The notes: a model not told the origin generated them from the sequence alone. A stretch of DNA of 64,000 nucleotides from Chryseobacterium sp. FH1 (GCF_000735135.1 NZ_JPLZ01000003.1:62001-126000); one strand, 5' to 3'; numbered from the stretch's first letter, positions 39,464-48,832 are shown. Program-made: numbers and translations.

Positions 39464-41932
39464 ATGATAAATAAAACCTTTACGGGATTACTTTTATTTT
39501 GCTTTTCAATTTTCTATTCGCAAAGTACACTCACCGTTACCAGATCTGACAACCAAAAACCAATACGAGGCGCAAAGGTCTTGTGCAACAACAGAGTTCT
39601 GGGACAAACCAATGAGAAAGGTGTCGTCACATTCACCACCAAATGTGCCAAGGTGGATGTTGAAATCAATAATTACATCGGTGACGAGGTCGTGGTGGAC
39701 AAAGTGATGGAAATTGCTTTGGACAGAGACAATGTGAAAAGTACCCAAATCGAAGGTGTAGTTTTGACCAATGAAAGTGATCCGCGCGCTTTGGCAATCA
39801 TCGATCAATCTTTCCGAAGATTCAAAGATAATTCACCGAACGCATTGGATTCTTATTCATATAAATCTTATGAAAAAATGTCTTTTGATGTAGATCAGGA
39901 CAGTATTCAGGATTATTCCAGATTTGTGGAGGCAAGAAAAGATTCGCTTAAAAGCCTTACTAACCGCGAGCTTCCAACTAAAGATAAAGCGAAAAAAGAT
40001 TCTATAGAGGGCGAGCAAATGATGGAGGTTGTAAAAGACAGCAAGTTGTTTCTTTGGGAACGCGCAATGGAATTTCTTTATTCCAAAAAGTATGGCGAGA
40101 AAGTCAATATTTTGGACAACAGAATCTCTGGTTTGAAAAATCCGGTTTACGAAATGCTGGCTTTACGTTCCAACAGAGATAAAATTCCAAGAGAGATCTT
40201 ACCCGAAAACAGAAGTCTTTACCGATATTTCCTAACAGATTCTTTGGAAATCGATGGCAGAATGAATTACGTCATCAGATTTCGACAAGTGGATTACAAA
40301 GTTCCGATCAACAGAAGAAAATACAACGGATATCTCTACATCGACAAAGATTCTTACGCCATCAAAAAAATTGAAAGCAACAGCAAAGTAAGGTCAGATG
40401 GAAACATTACTTCGGTTTGGATTCCTATCAATGATAAATGGTTCCTGAAAACAGAAAACTTAAAAATAAAAATGGGTGTTTCCGAATTCGCAACGGTTGC
40501 GAAAAAACCAAATGAAACTTCCGAAGAGAAAAAAGCGAGATTGGACCAAGTGAAAAAGTTTGGTAATTATGCTTATTTGAAAGCCGATTATTTTGATTTT
40601 AAAACGCCGGTCGAACTCAAATCGTTACAGTTTAACGGTTACACGATGAGTGTGAAAAATGCTGATGGAACGCTTCTTAACCAATACCGAACCGACAGCC
40701 TGACAAGCAGAGAAAAACTGACTTACACGAAGATCGACAGTCTTGGAAAGAAATATACGCTGGACAGAAAAGTTCAAGTGATCACAGCCTTGATGCGAGT
40801 GAAATTCACTGTGGGAATGGTTGACATCAGTCCGCTTCAAACCAAATATAACAAGTATGAAGGTTTCCGTTTGGGAGCAGGTTTCAAATTGAATGAAAGA
40901 TTTAACAAATACATTTCGCCCGATGTTTATTTGGCTTATGGTTTCAAAGACAGAGGCTTCAAATATGGTGCAGGTTTGGACATCAAAACTACTTTGGAGA
41001 GAAACTCCTTTTTCCGTTTCGAATATTTTAATGACGTGATGGCCTCCGGAAGATTCAGCCAGAATCTTTGGAATGCGAAAATGCAGATCAATAATAATGG
41101 AAGCAATATCCAGAATGACAAGTATTATAAATTTGAAGGTTTCAAGTTTGGATATGAAGTGGATCTAAGTAATTCCTTGACCCTTAATGTTTCCGGGAAA
41201 AGACAAAATGAAGAAGCAGGTTACTATTATTTGTTTATGAATGAAGCCAGAAAATTCGAGAACTTCAGCTCGTTGGCGACTGTGAAATTCTCGCCTAACA
41301 GCAGAAATATCATGACGCCTTACGGGAAATATACCTACGATCAAAACTTTCCCGAGGTTTTTCTTAATTACGAGCAAGGTTACAAAAGTTTAGGAGGGGA
41401 GTTCAATTACAGCAGATTTGATTTCCTTTACACGCATCAATTCCGCACAGTATTGGGCGTTACACAAACCAGAGCGCACGGCGGATTGTACTTTGGGAAA
41501 GCACCAATTTGGCATTTGTTTGAGATGGGCGGTCTGGATGGCAATAGCAACACAGGCATCTTGTCCAATTTCTCTTTGACGAGTTATCTCGGATTTGCGA
41601 CCATGACAGCTGGGAAATATTTCAATGACAAGTTTGCGGGATATTACATTTCGCACAGAATTCCGTGGTATTTCAAAAGTTTTGGCAAAAGTACCTCCAG
41701 TTTCGATTTCGTCTACCGAGGTATTATCGGAGATATGAAAAATCCAGAATACCATCAGTTGGAGAACTTCTCACCATTGGATCATCTTTATCAGGAAGTC
41801 GGATTTGAGTATAATAATTTCTTGAGTTCAAGATTCAATTTGGGATTGTTTTACAGAGTTGGACATTATGCGACTAGCAATTTCAAAGATAATTTTGGTG
41901 TTCAGTTGAAACTAAAGTTGCTTGAATTTTAA
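39464..41932 (+). CDS. DUF5686 outer-membrane protein with carboxypeptidase-regulatory-like domain
   Basis: The start is set at ATG 39464 (822 residues) because a signal peptide begins there (MINKTFTGLLLFCFSIFYSQ). The order is: a beta-sandwich CarboxypepD-regulatory-like domain (about 20-90, DNQKPIRGAKVLCNNRVLGQTNEKGVVTF), then a region with the DUF5686 marks ALAIIDQSFRRFKDNSPN and NYVIRFRQVDY...YNGYLYIDKDSYAIKKIES, and a C-terminal half of amphipathic strands ending in LKLLEF, which looks like an outer-membrane barrel. Members are common in Bacteroidota and of unknown function; outer-membrane assembly or transport is a guess. Confidence 0.85.
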   Translation: MINKTFTGLLLFCFSIFYSQSTLTVTRSDNQKPIRGAKVLCNNRVLGQTNEKGVVTFTTKCAKVDVEINNYIGDEVVVDKVMEIALDRDNVKSTQIEGVVLTNESDPRALAIIDQSFRRFKDNSPNALDSYSYKSYEKMSFDVDQDSIQDYSRFVEARKDSLKSLTNRELPTKDKAKKDSIEGEQMMEVVKDSKLFLWERAMEFLYSKKYGEKVNILDNRISGLKNPVYEMLALRSNRDKIPREILPENRSLYRYFLTDSLEIDGRMNYVIRFRQVDYKVPINRRKYNGYLYIDKDSYAIKKIESNSKVRSDGNITSVWIPINDKWFLKTENLKIKMGVSEFATVAKKPNETSEEKKARLDQVKKFGNYAYLKADYFDFKTPVELKSLQFNGYTMSVKNADGTLLNQYRTDSLTSREKLTYTKIDSLGKKYTLDRKVQVITALMRVKFTVGMVDISPLQTKYNKYEGFRLGAGFKLNERFNKYISPDVYLAYGFKDRGFKYGAGLDIKTTLERNSFFRFEYFNDVMASGRFSQNLWNAKMQINNNGSNIQNDKYYKFEGFKFGYEVDLSNSLTLNVSGKRQNEEAGYYYLFMNEARKFENFSSLATVKFSPNSRNIMTPYGKYTYDQNFPEVFLNYEQGYKSLGGEFNYSRFDFLYTHQFRTVLGVTQTRAHGGLYFGKAPIWHLFEMGGLDGNSNTGILSNFSLTSYLGFATMTAGKYFNDKFAGYYISHRIPWYFKSFGKSTSSFDFVYRGIIGDMKNPEYHQLENFSPLDHLYQEVGFEYNNFLSSRFNLGLFYRVGHYATSNFKDNFGVQLKLKLLEF

Positions 41933-41937
41933 TGATG

Positions 41938-42003
41938 ATAATTCTTGTAGATTTTGCAGATTGCTCAAATTTTAAATCAGCCAGATCAGCTCAATTTGCG
42001 AGA
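41938..42003. repeat. TTTTGCAGATTGCTC-type repeat, copy 1
   Basis: TTGTAGATTTTGCAGATTGC then ATCAGCCAGATCAGCTCAAT: a half-palindromic stretch of the same word family as 46372-46439. Confidence 0.5.
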
Positions 42004-42033
42004 AGATTATTTTTAAATTTAATTTAAAAAACA

Positions 42034-42333
42034 ATGAACGACCTATTCAAACAGCAAGTTTATGAAGTCACCAAGCTCATCCCGAAAGGACGCGTTTCTA
42101 CTTACGGTGCCATTGCAAAAGCCGTAGGTTACCCGAATCATTCCCGCCACGTTGGCAATGCGATGGGCGGTTGTCCGAAAGATGTTCCTGCACACAGAGT
42201 CATCAGCAGTTCTGGGAAGTTGTCGGTTGCTTCATTTAAAGAAAGATTAGAAAAAGAAAATGTCGAAGTCCAAGACAATTGGAAAATCAAAGATTTCAAA
42301 AAGTTGTTTTGGAATCCTTTGGAGGAGTTATGA
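42034..42333 (+). CDS. Alkyltransferase-like protein (ATL, MGMT family without catalytic Cys)
   Basis: A 99-residue protein equal to the C-terminal DNA-binding domain of O6-methylguanine methyltransferase. The active-site motif PCHRV is changed to PAHRV (Ala53), so it cannot accept an alkyl group. The recognition helix (GRVSTYGAIAKAVG) and the arginine-finger and Asn-loop region (HSRHVGNAMGGCP) are kept. Known ATLs bind O6-alkylguanine and hand the site to nucleotide-excision repair; in E. coli and S. pombe ATL the residue is Trp rather than Ala. It is a single gene, with its own terminator downstream. Confidence 0.92.
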   Translation: MNDLFKQQVYEVTKLIPKGRVSTYGAIAKAVGYPNHSRHVGNAMGGCPKDVPAHRVISSSGKLSVASFKERLEKENVEVQDNWKIKDFKKLFWNPLEEL

Positions 42334-42367
42334 TATGAATTTAAAATGTCAAATAAATCAATAAACT

Positions 42368-42399
42368 AAGAAAGCCATCTCAATCGAGATGGCTTTCTT
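42368..42399. terminator. Bidirectional terminator between atl and the aminopeptidase gene
   Basis: AAGAAAGCCATCTC (42368-42381) pairs exactly with GAGATGGCTTTCTT (42386-42399) around a 4-base loop; convergent genes on both sides. Confidence 0.9.
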
Positions 42400-42416
42400 G
42401 TATTGTTAAAACGATA

Positions 42417-42450
42417 TTCAATCAATTATCATATTGATTATCATTCATTA
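42417..42450. repeat. ATCATTTAT-type low-complexity repeat, copy 4
   Basis: TTCAATCAATTATCATATTG followed by ATTATCATTCATTATTTA abuts the stop codon of the aminopeptidase gene. Confidence 0.5.
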
Positions 42451-44958
42451 TTTATACGCTTCAATCGTTTTATTAATCGCGTCAATTTGCTGATTGATCG
42501 TTGGGCTGTTCGGGTTGCTTTTCAGAACTTCCATCTTTTTGTTGAGTCCGTCTTTCAGCATTTGAACAATCATCATTTTTACTTGAGGATTATCTGGAAT
42601 TTGAGATTTGGCCTGAATCAAAACTTTGGTCACTTTCTCAGTCGCTTTCAAGTTGTCAGAGCTCATAATCCAGTTGTAACCTTCCTCCGCAGATTTACCC
42701 AGAACAGGATCTTGGAATTTGATGAAAGGGTAGAAGGCAACCGTAGTTCCTATCGCTGGCATTTGTTTCTCAATCTTATTTTTCACAATGATTGGAAGCA
42801 TTTTGGAAATCAAATCTTCTGATGCGTTCTCCAGATCAATCTTGTCTGCAAGCGTCGCCACTTTGGACGGATCCAAATCTGCAATTCCTGCTAATGATGA
42901 ACCTTTCACGGCATTGGAAACCGCGTTCATTCCTTTTTCAAAAAGAGAAGTGTATTTTGCATTTTTGGTTTTTGCCAAAGCAGAAATCGCTGAAGCCTGA
43001 ACCAAAGTTTTAGGATCGTTGGATGCCAATTTTTCCACTTCTGCAGTCAGTGCTTTTGCTTGGTCTGCGTTGGTCAAATCTATTTGTTTCAAAGCTTGCT
43101 CTCTTAGTCGGAAGAAAGGATCTTTCAATGCTGTTGCCAACAATTTGATGACCGCAGGATTCTTTGCGTCAGCGCCTTTGATGGCTGACAATGCCTTATA
43201 TCTGCTCACATACTCTTTAGAATTAGTGAATTGCAAAAGACTTTGCTCTGGTGTTTTGGTTTCCGTAATCTCGGCAAGCAAAATTCCGTCCGCATTGATA
43301 TTGATCAAATCTGGTGCTTTGGATGCGTCAAAAGTGAAGGTGTTTTTCGCTTTTGCATCGACCCAAACGTTGCTTCTTTTTGGTTTTCCATTATCATAAA
43401 CATCGATGGCAAGTGGGAACTCAAAAGGTTTTTCCTGAGATTGATTGATGACCACTGTCACTTGTTTCTTCACAGGTTCGTAAGTTGAAGTGTAGCTCAA
43501 CTTTGGATTTCCGCTTCCAAAATACCACTGGTTGAAGAACCAATTCAAATCCTTCCCAGAGATTTTCTCAAAAGAAAGTCTTAATTGATGCGCTTCTGCG
43601 TTTCCATATTCGTAAGTTTTCAAATAGTCGTTTATCCCAGCGAAGAAGGCATCGTCTCCAAGATAATTTCTCAGCATATGCAAAATTCCGCCACCTTTTT
43701 GATAAGTCACCAAATCAAAAACATCTTCACGAGAAGCATAATCAAACCTTACCAGATCTTTGTTGAAATCTTTCGGATTGTGAATGTACATATTGACATC
43801 GCTCATCAAATGCTCATCCGCCGCGTCTTTTCCATATTTATGTTCTTGCCAAAGATATTCGGAATAGTTGGCAAAAGATTCGTTGACGGTCAAGTTGCTC
43901 CAGCTTTCTGCCGTTACGAGGTCGCCAAACCAATGGTGGAAAAGCTCGTGGGCAATGGTGTTTTCCCATTTGTTTTCGTCTATCAGGTCACCAGGTTTTT
44001 GCTGAGCTGTTTCGCCGTGAAGCGTTGCAGTTGTATTTTCCATCGCACCGGAAACGTAATCTCTTCCGGTGATCTGAGCATATTTTGACCAAGGATAATC
44101 GTAGCCTAATTTCTTGGAATAGAACTCCATCATCTCCGGCGTCAATCCGAAGATTTGTTTTGCGTAAGGCTCGTATTCTTTTTCTACATAGTAATCAACA
44201 TCAATATTTCTCCATTTGTCCTTCACCACCGCAAAATCTCCAACGCCCATAAAGAAAAGGTAAGTGGAGTGTTTTTTGTCCATCACCCAATGGTCAGTTC
44301 TCAGATTGTTCGCTTCTTTTTTGGAATCTTTCAGAAGTCCGTTGGAAAGCGTTACATACTTGTCAGGAACCGTCATATAGATTTCCTGTGTGGTTTTTTG
44401 GTTGGATTTATCAATAGTTGGAAACCAAGCTGAGGAAGATTCTGTTTCGCCTTGTGTCCAGATCTGTGTTGGCTTGTCTGGATCTTTTCCTTGAGCATTG
44501 ATGAAATAAAGTCCCTTTGCATCATTGATGGCCGCACTTCCTTCTTGTTTTACCTCGTTCGGACGGGCTGTATATTTGATGTAAACCGTGTAATCTTGAT
44601 TTTTTTGATAAGTTTTGTCAAGCGTTATTTTCAGAACATCATTTTTATAATCAAACTTCAAAGGTGACTTGGAACCGTTTTTGTCCAAAGCCACTTCGTG
44701 AATCAACATACCTTTCGCATCAAGAACCAGCTCGTTGGTTGAATAGAAGAATGGACTTGCGGTCAACCATTCTTCACCATTCATTTGTTCTTTCTGATAA
44801 TCGAAATTGACTTTTAGCTTGGTGTGTTTCAGTTCTGTAACCTTGGTATGGGTTGCTCTGTAGACAGGATTTCTGCCAGAAGTTTCTGTTTGAGCAAAGA
44901 TGGTATTTGAATTAAATATCGCACCGAGAAAAAGTGCAGCGATTAAGATCTTGTTCAT
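42448..44958 (-). CDS. M1-family zinc aminopeptidase (secreted)
   Basis: An 836-residue protein with a signal peptide (MNKILIAALFLGAIFNSNTIFAQ). Catalytic marks of M1 enzymes: the exopeptidase motif GAMENT, the zinc site His337-Glu338-x2-His341 with the third ligand Glu360 (HELFHHWFGDL...NESFAN), and the following proton-donor Tyr region. The C-terminal third (about 540-800) is made of helical HEAT-like repeats. It removes N-terminal residues from peptides, probably in the periplasm or at the surface (no T9SS domain seen). It is a single gene on the minus strand. Confidence 0.93.
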   Translation of the reverse strand: MNKILIAALFLGAIFNSNTIFAQTETSGRNPVYRATHTKVTELKHTKLKVNFDYQKEQMNGEEWLTASPFFYSTNELVLDAKGMLIHEVALDKNGSKSPLKFDYKNDVLKITLDKTYQKNQDYTVYIKYTARPNEVKQEGSAAINDAKGLYFINAQGKDPDKPTQIWTQGETESSSAWFPTIDKSNQKTTQEIYMTVPDKYVTLSNGLLKDSKKEANNLRTDHWVMDKKHSTYLFFMGVGDFAVVKDKWRNIDVDYYVEKEYEPYAKQIFGLTPEMMEFYSKKLGYDYPWSKYAQITGRDYVSGAMENTTATLHGETAQQKPGDLIDENKWENTIAHELFHHWFGDLVTAESWSNLTVNESFANYSEYLWQEHKYGKDAADEHLMSDVNMYIHNPKDFNKDLVRFDYASREDVFDLVTYQKGGGILHMLRNYLGDDAFFAGINDYLKTYEYGNAEAHQLRLSFEKISGKDLNWFFNQWYFGSGNPKLSYTSTYEPVKKQVTVVINQSQEKPFEFPLAIDVYDNGKPKRSNVWVDAKAKNTFTFDASKAPDLININADGILLAEITETKTPEQSLLQFTNSKEYVSRYKALSAIKGADAKNPAVIKLLATALKDPFFRLREQALKQIDLTNADQAKALTAEVEKLASNDPKTLVQASAISALAKTKNAKYTSLFEKGMNAVSNAVKGSSLAGIADLDPSKVATLADKIDLENASEDLISKMLPIIVKNKIEKQMPAIGTTVAFYPFIKFQDPVLGKSAEEGYNWIMSSDNLKATEKVTKVLIQAKSQIPDNPQVKMMIVQMLKDGLNKKMEVLKSNPNSPTINQQIDAINKTIEAYK

Positions 44959-45024
44959 TATTATGAAATTATATCGTTGATTTATTTTAAATGGAATAAG
45001 TGTTTATTTTTTTAAAATTGTTAC

Positions 45025-45046
45025 AAAAAAAAGCGGGAATTCCCGC
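45025..45046 (-). terminator. Intrinsic terminator after thyA
   Basis: The perfect palindrome GCGGGAATTCCCGC (45033-45046) is followed on the minus strand by eight T. It lies 7 bp past the stop of thyA. Confidence 0.9.
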
Positions 45047-45052
45047 CTAATT

Positions 45053-45847
45053 TTATATCGCCACCGGCGCTTTGATTCCCGGATGTGGGTCATAATTTTC
45101 CAAAGTAAAATCTTCAAAATCAAAATCGAAAATATCTTTGATATCGGGATTCAGTTTCATTGTTGGTAAAGGTCTTGTTTCTCGGGAAAGCTGTCTGTTG
45201 ACTTGCTCAAAGTGATTGTTATAAATATGTACATCACCAAAAGTGTGAACATAATCTCCAACTTCCAAATCACAAACCTGTGCAACCATCATTAATAGAA
45301 GCGCATAACTCGCAATGTTGAACGGAACGCCCAAGAAAACATCGGCACTTCTTTGGTACAACTGAAGAGACAATTTCCCATCCGCCACATAAAACTGAAA
45401 CAAAGCGTGACAAGGTGCCAAAGCCATATTCGGGATTTCCGCTGCGTTCCAAGCAGAAACAATCAACCTGCGGGAATCTGGATTTTTTTTGATTTGCTCA
45501 ATCACTTCAGAAAACTGGTCAACTACTTTTCCGTCGGCTCCGTTCCAACTTCTCCATTGTGCGCCGTAAACTGGACCCAGATCCCCATTTTCATCCGCCC
45601 ATTCATTCCAGATGGAAACGCCATTGTCTGTCAGATATTTAGTATTTGTATCGCCTTTGATAAACCAAAGCAATTCATAAATAATAGATTTCAAATGAAC
45701 TTTCTTTGTCGTCACCAAAGGAAAACCTTTCGACAAATCGTAACGCAATTGGTAGCCGAAAACGCTTCTGGTTCCAGTTCCGGTTCTGTCGGTTTTGTCG
45801 GTTCCATTGTCGATGATATGTTGAAGAAGATCTAGATAGTTTTGCAT
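45053..45847 (-). CDS. thyA: Thymidylate synthase
   Basis: A 264-residue protein, the same length as E. coli ThyA. It methylates dUMP with methylene-tetrahydrofolate. The catalytic Cys146 lies in [14 protein letters not shown], the folate-binding end is [13 protein letters not shown]...[13 protein letters not shown], and the N-terminal [19 protein letters not shown] block binds the nucleotide phosphate. No dihydrofolate reductase gene follows it here. It is single, with a strong terminator. Confidence 0.96.
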   Translation of the reverse strand: MQNYLDLLQHIIDNGTDKTDRTGTGTRSVFGYQLRYDLSKGFPLVTTKKVHLKSIIYELLWFIKGDTNTKYLTDNGVSIWNEWADENGDLGPVYGAQWRSWNGADGKVVDQFSEVIEQIKKNPDSRRLIVSAWNAAEIPNMALAPCHALFQFYVADGKLSLQLYQRSADVFLGVPFNIASYALLLMMVAQVCDLEVGDYVHTFGDVHIYNNHFEQVNRQLSRETRPLPTMKLNPDIKDIFDFDFEDFTLENYDPHPGIKAPVAI

Positions 45848-45909
45848 TTTTTGGTTCAGGGTTTAAGGTTCGAAAATTTGAGGTTGAGAATTGCAAAATA
45901 CGGTATTTT

Positions 45910-46350
45910 TTACCAGATATTTTCAATTTTTTGATTGATGTTGTTTATCGAAAAGACTTCATTTTTAATTTTCCCATTCATTGCTTTTGCCAATGGAGAT
46001 TCTGGTGAAATACAAATGATTTTCTCATTTTCAATTTTAATTTCGCCCAAAGAAACCGAAATGAAAAACAAACCTTTTTCAGTTTTTACAATCGCGCCTT
46101 TTTCTGCTTTGTCAGATGGTTTTGTTAAAACAGTTTTGAGGAAATCCTTTTGTTTCAAAATCTCATTCAGCTGAACTTGCAGATTGTTGATTTCCTGCTG
46201 AAGCATTTCTCTTCCCGTTTCATATTTGTCGCCCATAGAGCTTTTTGTATCGTTGCTTGATGCTCGGGTTTCTGCAATCAGTTTCTCGAAATTCTCGATT
46301 TTTTCGGAGAGTTTCGTTTTGATAATTTGTAATAAGTTTGATTTCTCCAT
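45910..46350 (-). CDS. Gre-factor-like coiled-coil protein
   Basis: The ATG at 46350 (146 residues) is preferred over an upstream in-frame TTG. The N-terminal half (about 1-70) is a charged two-helix region (LLQIIKTKLSEKIENFEKLI...MLQQEINNLQVQLNEIL) with a Ser/Asp-rich tip (ASSNDTKSSMGDKYETGREM). The C-terminal half has GAIVKTEKGLFFISVSLG and then ISPESPLAKAMNGKIKNEVFSIN, which aligns by eye to the FKBP-like domain of GreA/GreB (SPEGPLGRALLGKxxGDxV). Gre proteins bind the RNA-polymerase secondary channel. The acidic tip residues needed for RNA cleavage are not certain, so it may be a channel-binding protein without Gre activity. Confidence 0.68.
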   Translation of the reverse strand: MEKSNLLQIIKTKLSEKIENFEKLIAETRASSNDTKSSMGDKYETGREMLQQEINNLQVQLNEILKQKDFLKTVLTKPSDKAEKGAIVKTEKGLFFISVSLGEIKIENEKIICISPESPLAKAMNGKIKNEVFSINNINQKIENIW

Positions 46351-46371
46351 AGAGATTCTAGTTGTCAAACT

Positions 46372-46439
46372 CTCGCCGATTTGGCAGATTGAGCAGATTT
46401 TTAATTAATTAAATCTGCAAAATTTGCTTAATCGACGAG
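46372..46439. repeat. Long imperfect palindrome, TTTGGCAGATTGAGC type
   Basis: A left arm beginning CTCGCCGATTTGGCAGATTG (46372-46400) and a right arm ending TTGCTTAATCGACGAG (46411-46439) are 29-base inverted repeats with a few mismatches, around a TTAATTAATT loop. Related to 41938-42003. Confidence 0.7.
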
Positions 46440-46474
46440 ATGATTATTTTTTTAAGATGAAAAATTCACAAAGA

Positions 46475-47899
46475 TTATTTTACCAAAGTCAATCCCAATT
46501 TTTCAGCTTCATTGATCACAAATTCTCTAGCTTCAATCTTGTCATTTTGAATTTCGCCTTCCAAAATTGCTTCCTTCACTTTTTCTTTCAGGATTCCGAT
46601 TTCTCTGCCAGGATTTAAACCAAAAAGTTCCATAATTTCTTCACCCGAAATTGGAGGTTGAAAGTTTCGAACCTGGTCTTTTTCCTCAACTTCCTTAATT
46701 TTCTGCGCAACGTATTCAAAATTCTTTTTGAACTTAGTTTGCTTAGAATAATTCTTGGTCGTGATGTCCGACTTACAAAGTGTAAAAAGGTCTTCCAAAT
46801 CTTCACCGGAATCAAAAAGCAACCGTCGCAGAGCCGAATCCGAAGCATCATCAGTAATCAACGCAATTGGTCGCGCGTGCATTCTGACCAATTTTTCAAC
46901 ATATTTTTGTTCCGCTCCAAGTGGAAGTTTCAGACGTTTGAAAATCGATTTTGTCATCTTCGAGCCTAGAAATTCGTGTCCGTGGAAAGTCCAGCCGATT
47001 CCTTCTACAAACTTTTTCGTTGGCGCTTTCCCGATGTCGTGGAGTAGCGCTGACCAACGAAGCCAAAGTTTATCGGTGCTCTCAGAAATATTATCAACAA
47101 CAGCCAAAGTGTGATAGAAATTGTCTTTGTGTGTTTGTCCGTCGATGTCCTCGATGCCTTTTAGTGCGGTGAGTTCTGGGAGAATGTATTTTAAAAGTGA
47201 AGTTTCTTCCAACAATTTCAAACCTTTTGAAGGCCTTTCAGAAAGCATTATTTTGTTAAACTCAACCATTATTCTTTCCATTGATACGATTTTCATTCTT
47301 TCTGCCTCGTCTTTGATGGCTTTCAAAGAATTTTCTTCAATCTTGAAATCCAAAGTCGTTGCAAAACGAATTGCACGCATCATCCTCAATGGGTCATCCG
47401 AATAAGTTTGATGCGGTTCAAGTGGCGTTCGCAGGATTTTTTTGTTCAAATCCTGAAGTCCGTCAAAAGGGTCAATGAGTTCTCCGAAATTTTCTTTGTT
47501 TAATGAAATCGCCATTGCGTTGATAGTGAAATCTCTGCGCTTCTGATCATCTTCCAAAGTTCCGATTTCCACAGACGGTTTTCTGGAATCCTCGCTGTAG
47601 CTTTCTTTTCTGGCGCCAACAAATTCCAGTTCCAAGTCTTTGTATTTGAACATCGCGGTTCCATAGGTTTTGAAAACCGCAACCTTTGTTTTTGGGTCGA
47701 TTTCTCTGGCGATGCTTTCCGCCAATGCTATTCCGCTGGATTCTGTCACGAAATCAATATCGGTTGGCACTTTTCTTTTCATAATCAAATCACGAACGAA
47801 TCCGCCAACGGCGTACACAGTCTGTCCGTTTCTGGAAGCGACTTCAGAAATGATCTTGAAAAGTTTGAGGTTTTTATTTTGGTTGAGGTTGATTAGCAT
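46475..47899 (-). CDS. cca: CCA-adding tRNA nucleotidyltransferase with HD domain
   Basis: A 474-residue class II nucleotidyltransferase. The head holds VGGFVRDLIMKRKVPTDIDFV (GG at 32-33, catalytic Asp47 and Asp49), then RRDFTINAMAISL and the neck motifs PLRMMRAIRFA. A C-terminal HD domain follows (ALLHDIGKAPTKKF near 290-302), as in E. coli-type CCA enzymes. It repairs or adds the CCA end of tRNAs. The frame is complete; a toxin-antitoxin pair lies upstream on the same strand. Confidence 0.92.
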   Translation of the reverse strand: MLINLNQNKNLKLFKIISEVASRNGQTVYAVGGFVRDLIMKRKVPTDIDFVTESSGIALAESIAREIDPKTKVAVFKTYGTAMFKYKDLELEFVGARKESYSEDSRKPSVEIGTLEDDQKRRDFTINAMAISLNKENFGELIDPFDGLQDLNKKILRTPLEPHQTYSDDPLRMMRAIRFATTLDFKIEENSLKAIKDEAERMKIVSMERIMVEFNKIMLSERPSKGLKLLEETSLLKYILPELTALKGIEDIDGQTHKDNFYHTLAVVDNISESTDKLWLRWSALLHDIGKAPTKKFVEGIGWTFHGHEFLGSKMTKSIFKRLKLPLGAEQKYVEKLVRMHARPIALITDDASDSALRRLLFDSGEDLEDLFTLCKSDITTKNYSKQTKFKKNFEYVAQKIKEVEEKDQVRNFQPPISGEEIMELFGLNPGREIGILKEKVKEAILEGEIQNDKIEAREFVINEAEKLGLTLVK

Positions 47900-47973
47900 T
47901 AAATAAATAAAGATTAATATAATTGGTCTTGTTTAAAAAATTTTGATAGCAAGAACAATTATTGTGAGTCGTT

Positions 47974-48381
47974 TTACTTTTTCAGATATTCTCCCGCTGT
48001 TAAAACCGGAATTTTTGAGTTTTTGAAATCCTTTTTATTCCTTGTAATGATGATGTCTGAGTCGTTGTCCATTGCTGTGAAATATTGCAATCCATCTTCA
48101 AAATCATTGAAATCCGAAGCCAATGCCAATTCGATAGATTTGTCTTCCAAAGGTAAGACTGTAACCAGAACTTTAAATTTCGCCAAGTACTTCCTTGCAT
48201 CTACTTCCTTATGGTGTTTTGCAATGGAGTAGTAGGCATTAGCAAATGATAAAGCGGAAATACATAAGTTAATCTCTTTTTTATCACTTAATGTGAAGAG
48301 ATCTTGGGCGTCTTTATAAAAAGGTTCGCGTTTGGCTAAGAGATCGATGATGATATTGGTGTCAACAAAAACTTTTTCCAC
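47974..48381 (-). CDS. VapC-like PIN-domain toxin
   Basis: A 135-residue PIN protein that starts with GTG. The first catalytic Asp is Asp7 (FVDTNIIIDLL), and further acidic residues are Asp94/Glu95 (DFEDGLQYFTA) and Asp107/Asp109 (MDNDSDIIITRNKKDF). The glutamate often seen at about position 42-50 appears as SFANAYY here, so that site is less certain. The antitoxin stop and toxin GTG overlap by one base. It is probably an RNase, with tRNA or rRNA as usual targets. Confidence 0.85.
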   Translation of the reverse strand: MEKVFVDTNIIIDLLAKREPFYKDAQDLFTLSDKKEINLCISALSFANAYYSIAKHHKEVDARKYLAKFKVLVTVLPLEDKSIELALASDFNDFEDGLQYFTAMDNDSDIIITRNKKDFKNSKIPVLTAGEYLKK

Positions 48382-48620
48382 TACTGATATTTTTTATCGA
48401 TGTAATTTCTATAATCTTTCTTCTCATCATAATCATTCGGGATTATTCCTGTGAGACTATCAACCAAAGAACTTACGGATGGCTGTTTTTTTGTCTCCCT
48501 GGTCAATGAATTAAGATAATTTTCTATGAGTTTGGAAAGACTGACTTGATGGTTCTTAGCGTAAGATTTGGCTTCGTCTATAATTGCTTTGTCAAGGTTT
48601 AATGTGAGTTTCGTATTCAT
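48381..48620 (-). CDS. Antitoxin of VapC-like pair (DUF6364/RHH type)
   Basis: A 79-residue protein. A beta-strand (KLTLNLD) followed by AIIDEAKSYAKNHQVSLSKLIENYLNSL is the ribbon-helix-helix layout of the DUF6364 antitoxin family; the C-terminal part is charged and likely binds the toxin. It precedes and overlaps the toxin gene, the usual order. Confidence 0.85.
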   Translation of the reverse strand: MNTKLTLNLDKAIIDEAKSYAKNHQVSLSKLIENYLNSLTRETKKQPSVSSLVDSLTGIIPNDYDEKKDYRNYIDKKYQ

Positions 48621-48832
48621 AATAAACTTATTTACGTGTAAAAATAATAAATTATCACGTAATTTTCCTCTTGAATAATAAAATTTATAAGAAAGTTCTG
48701 GTTTTCAAGACATTTTGACTTTTAATTTGACTTCGTAACTGAAATCAAGAAATTCTGTCCGCAAAAATCTTTCGGTATTTCTTTTGCGATAAGAGTAAAT
48801 ACAAAAAGTAGTTTTTTTTCATAGTTTATTTT

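Noticed and set aside
42448..44958. T9SS sorting domain on the M1 aminopeptidase
   Set aside because: The C-terminus is helical HEAT-like sequence without the YPNP...GxYxIKL pattern.
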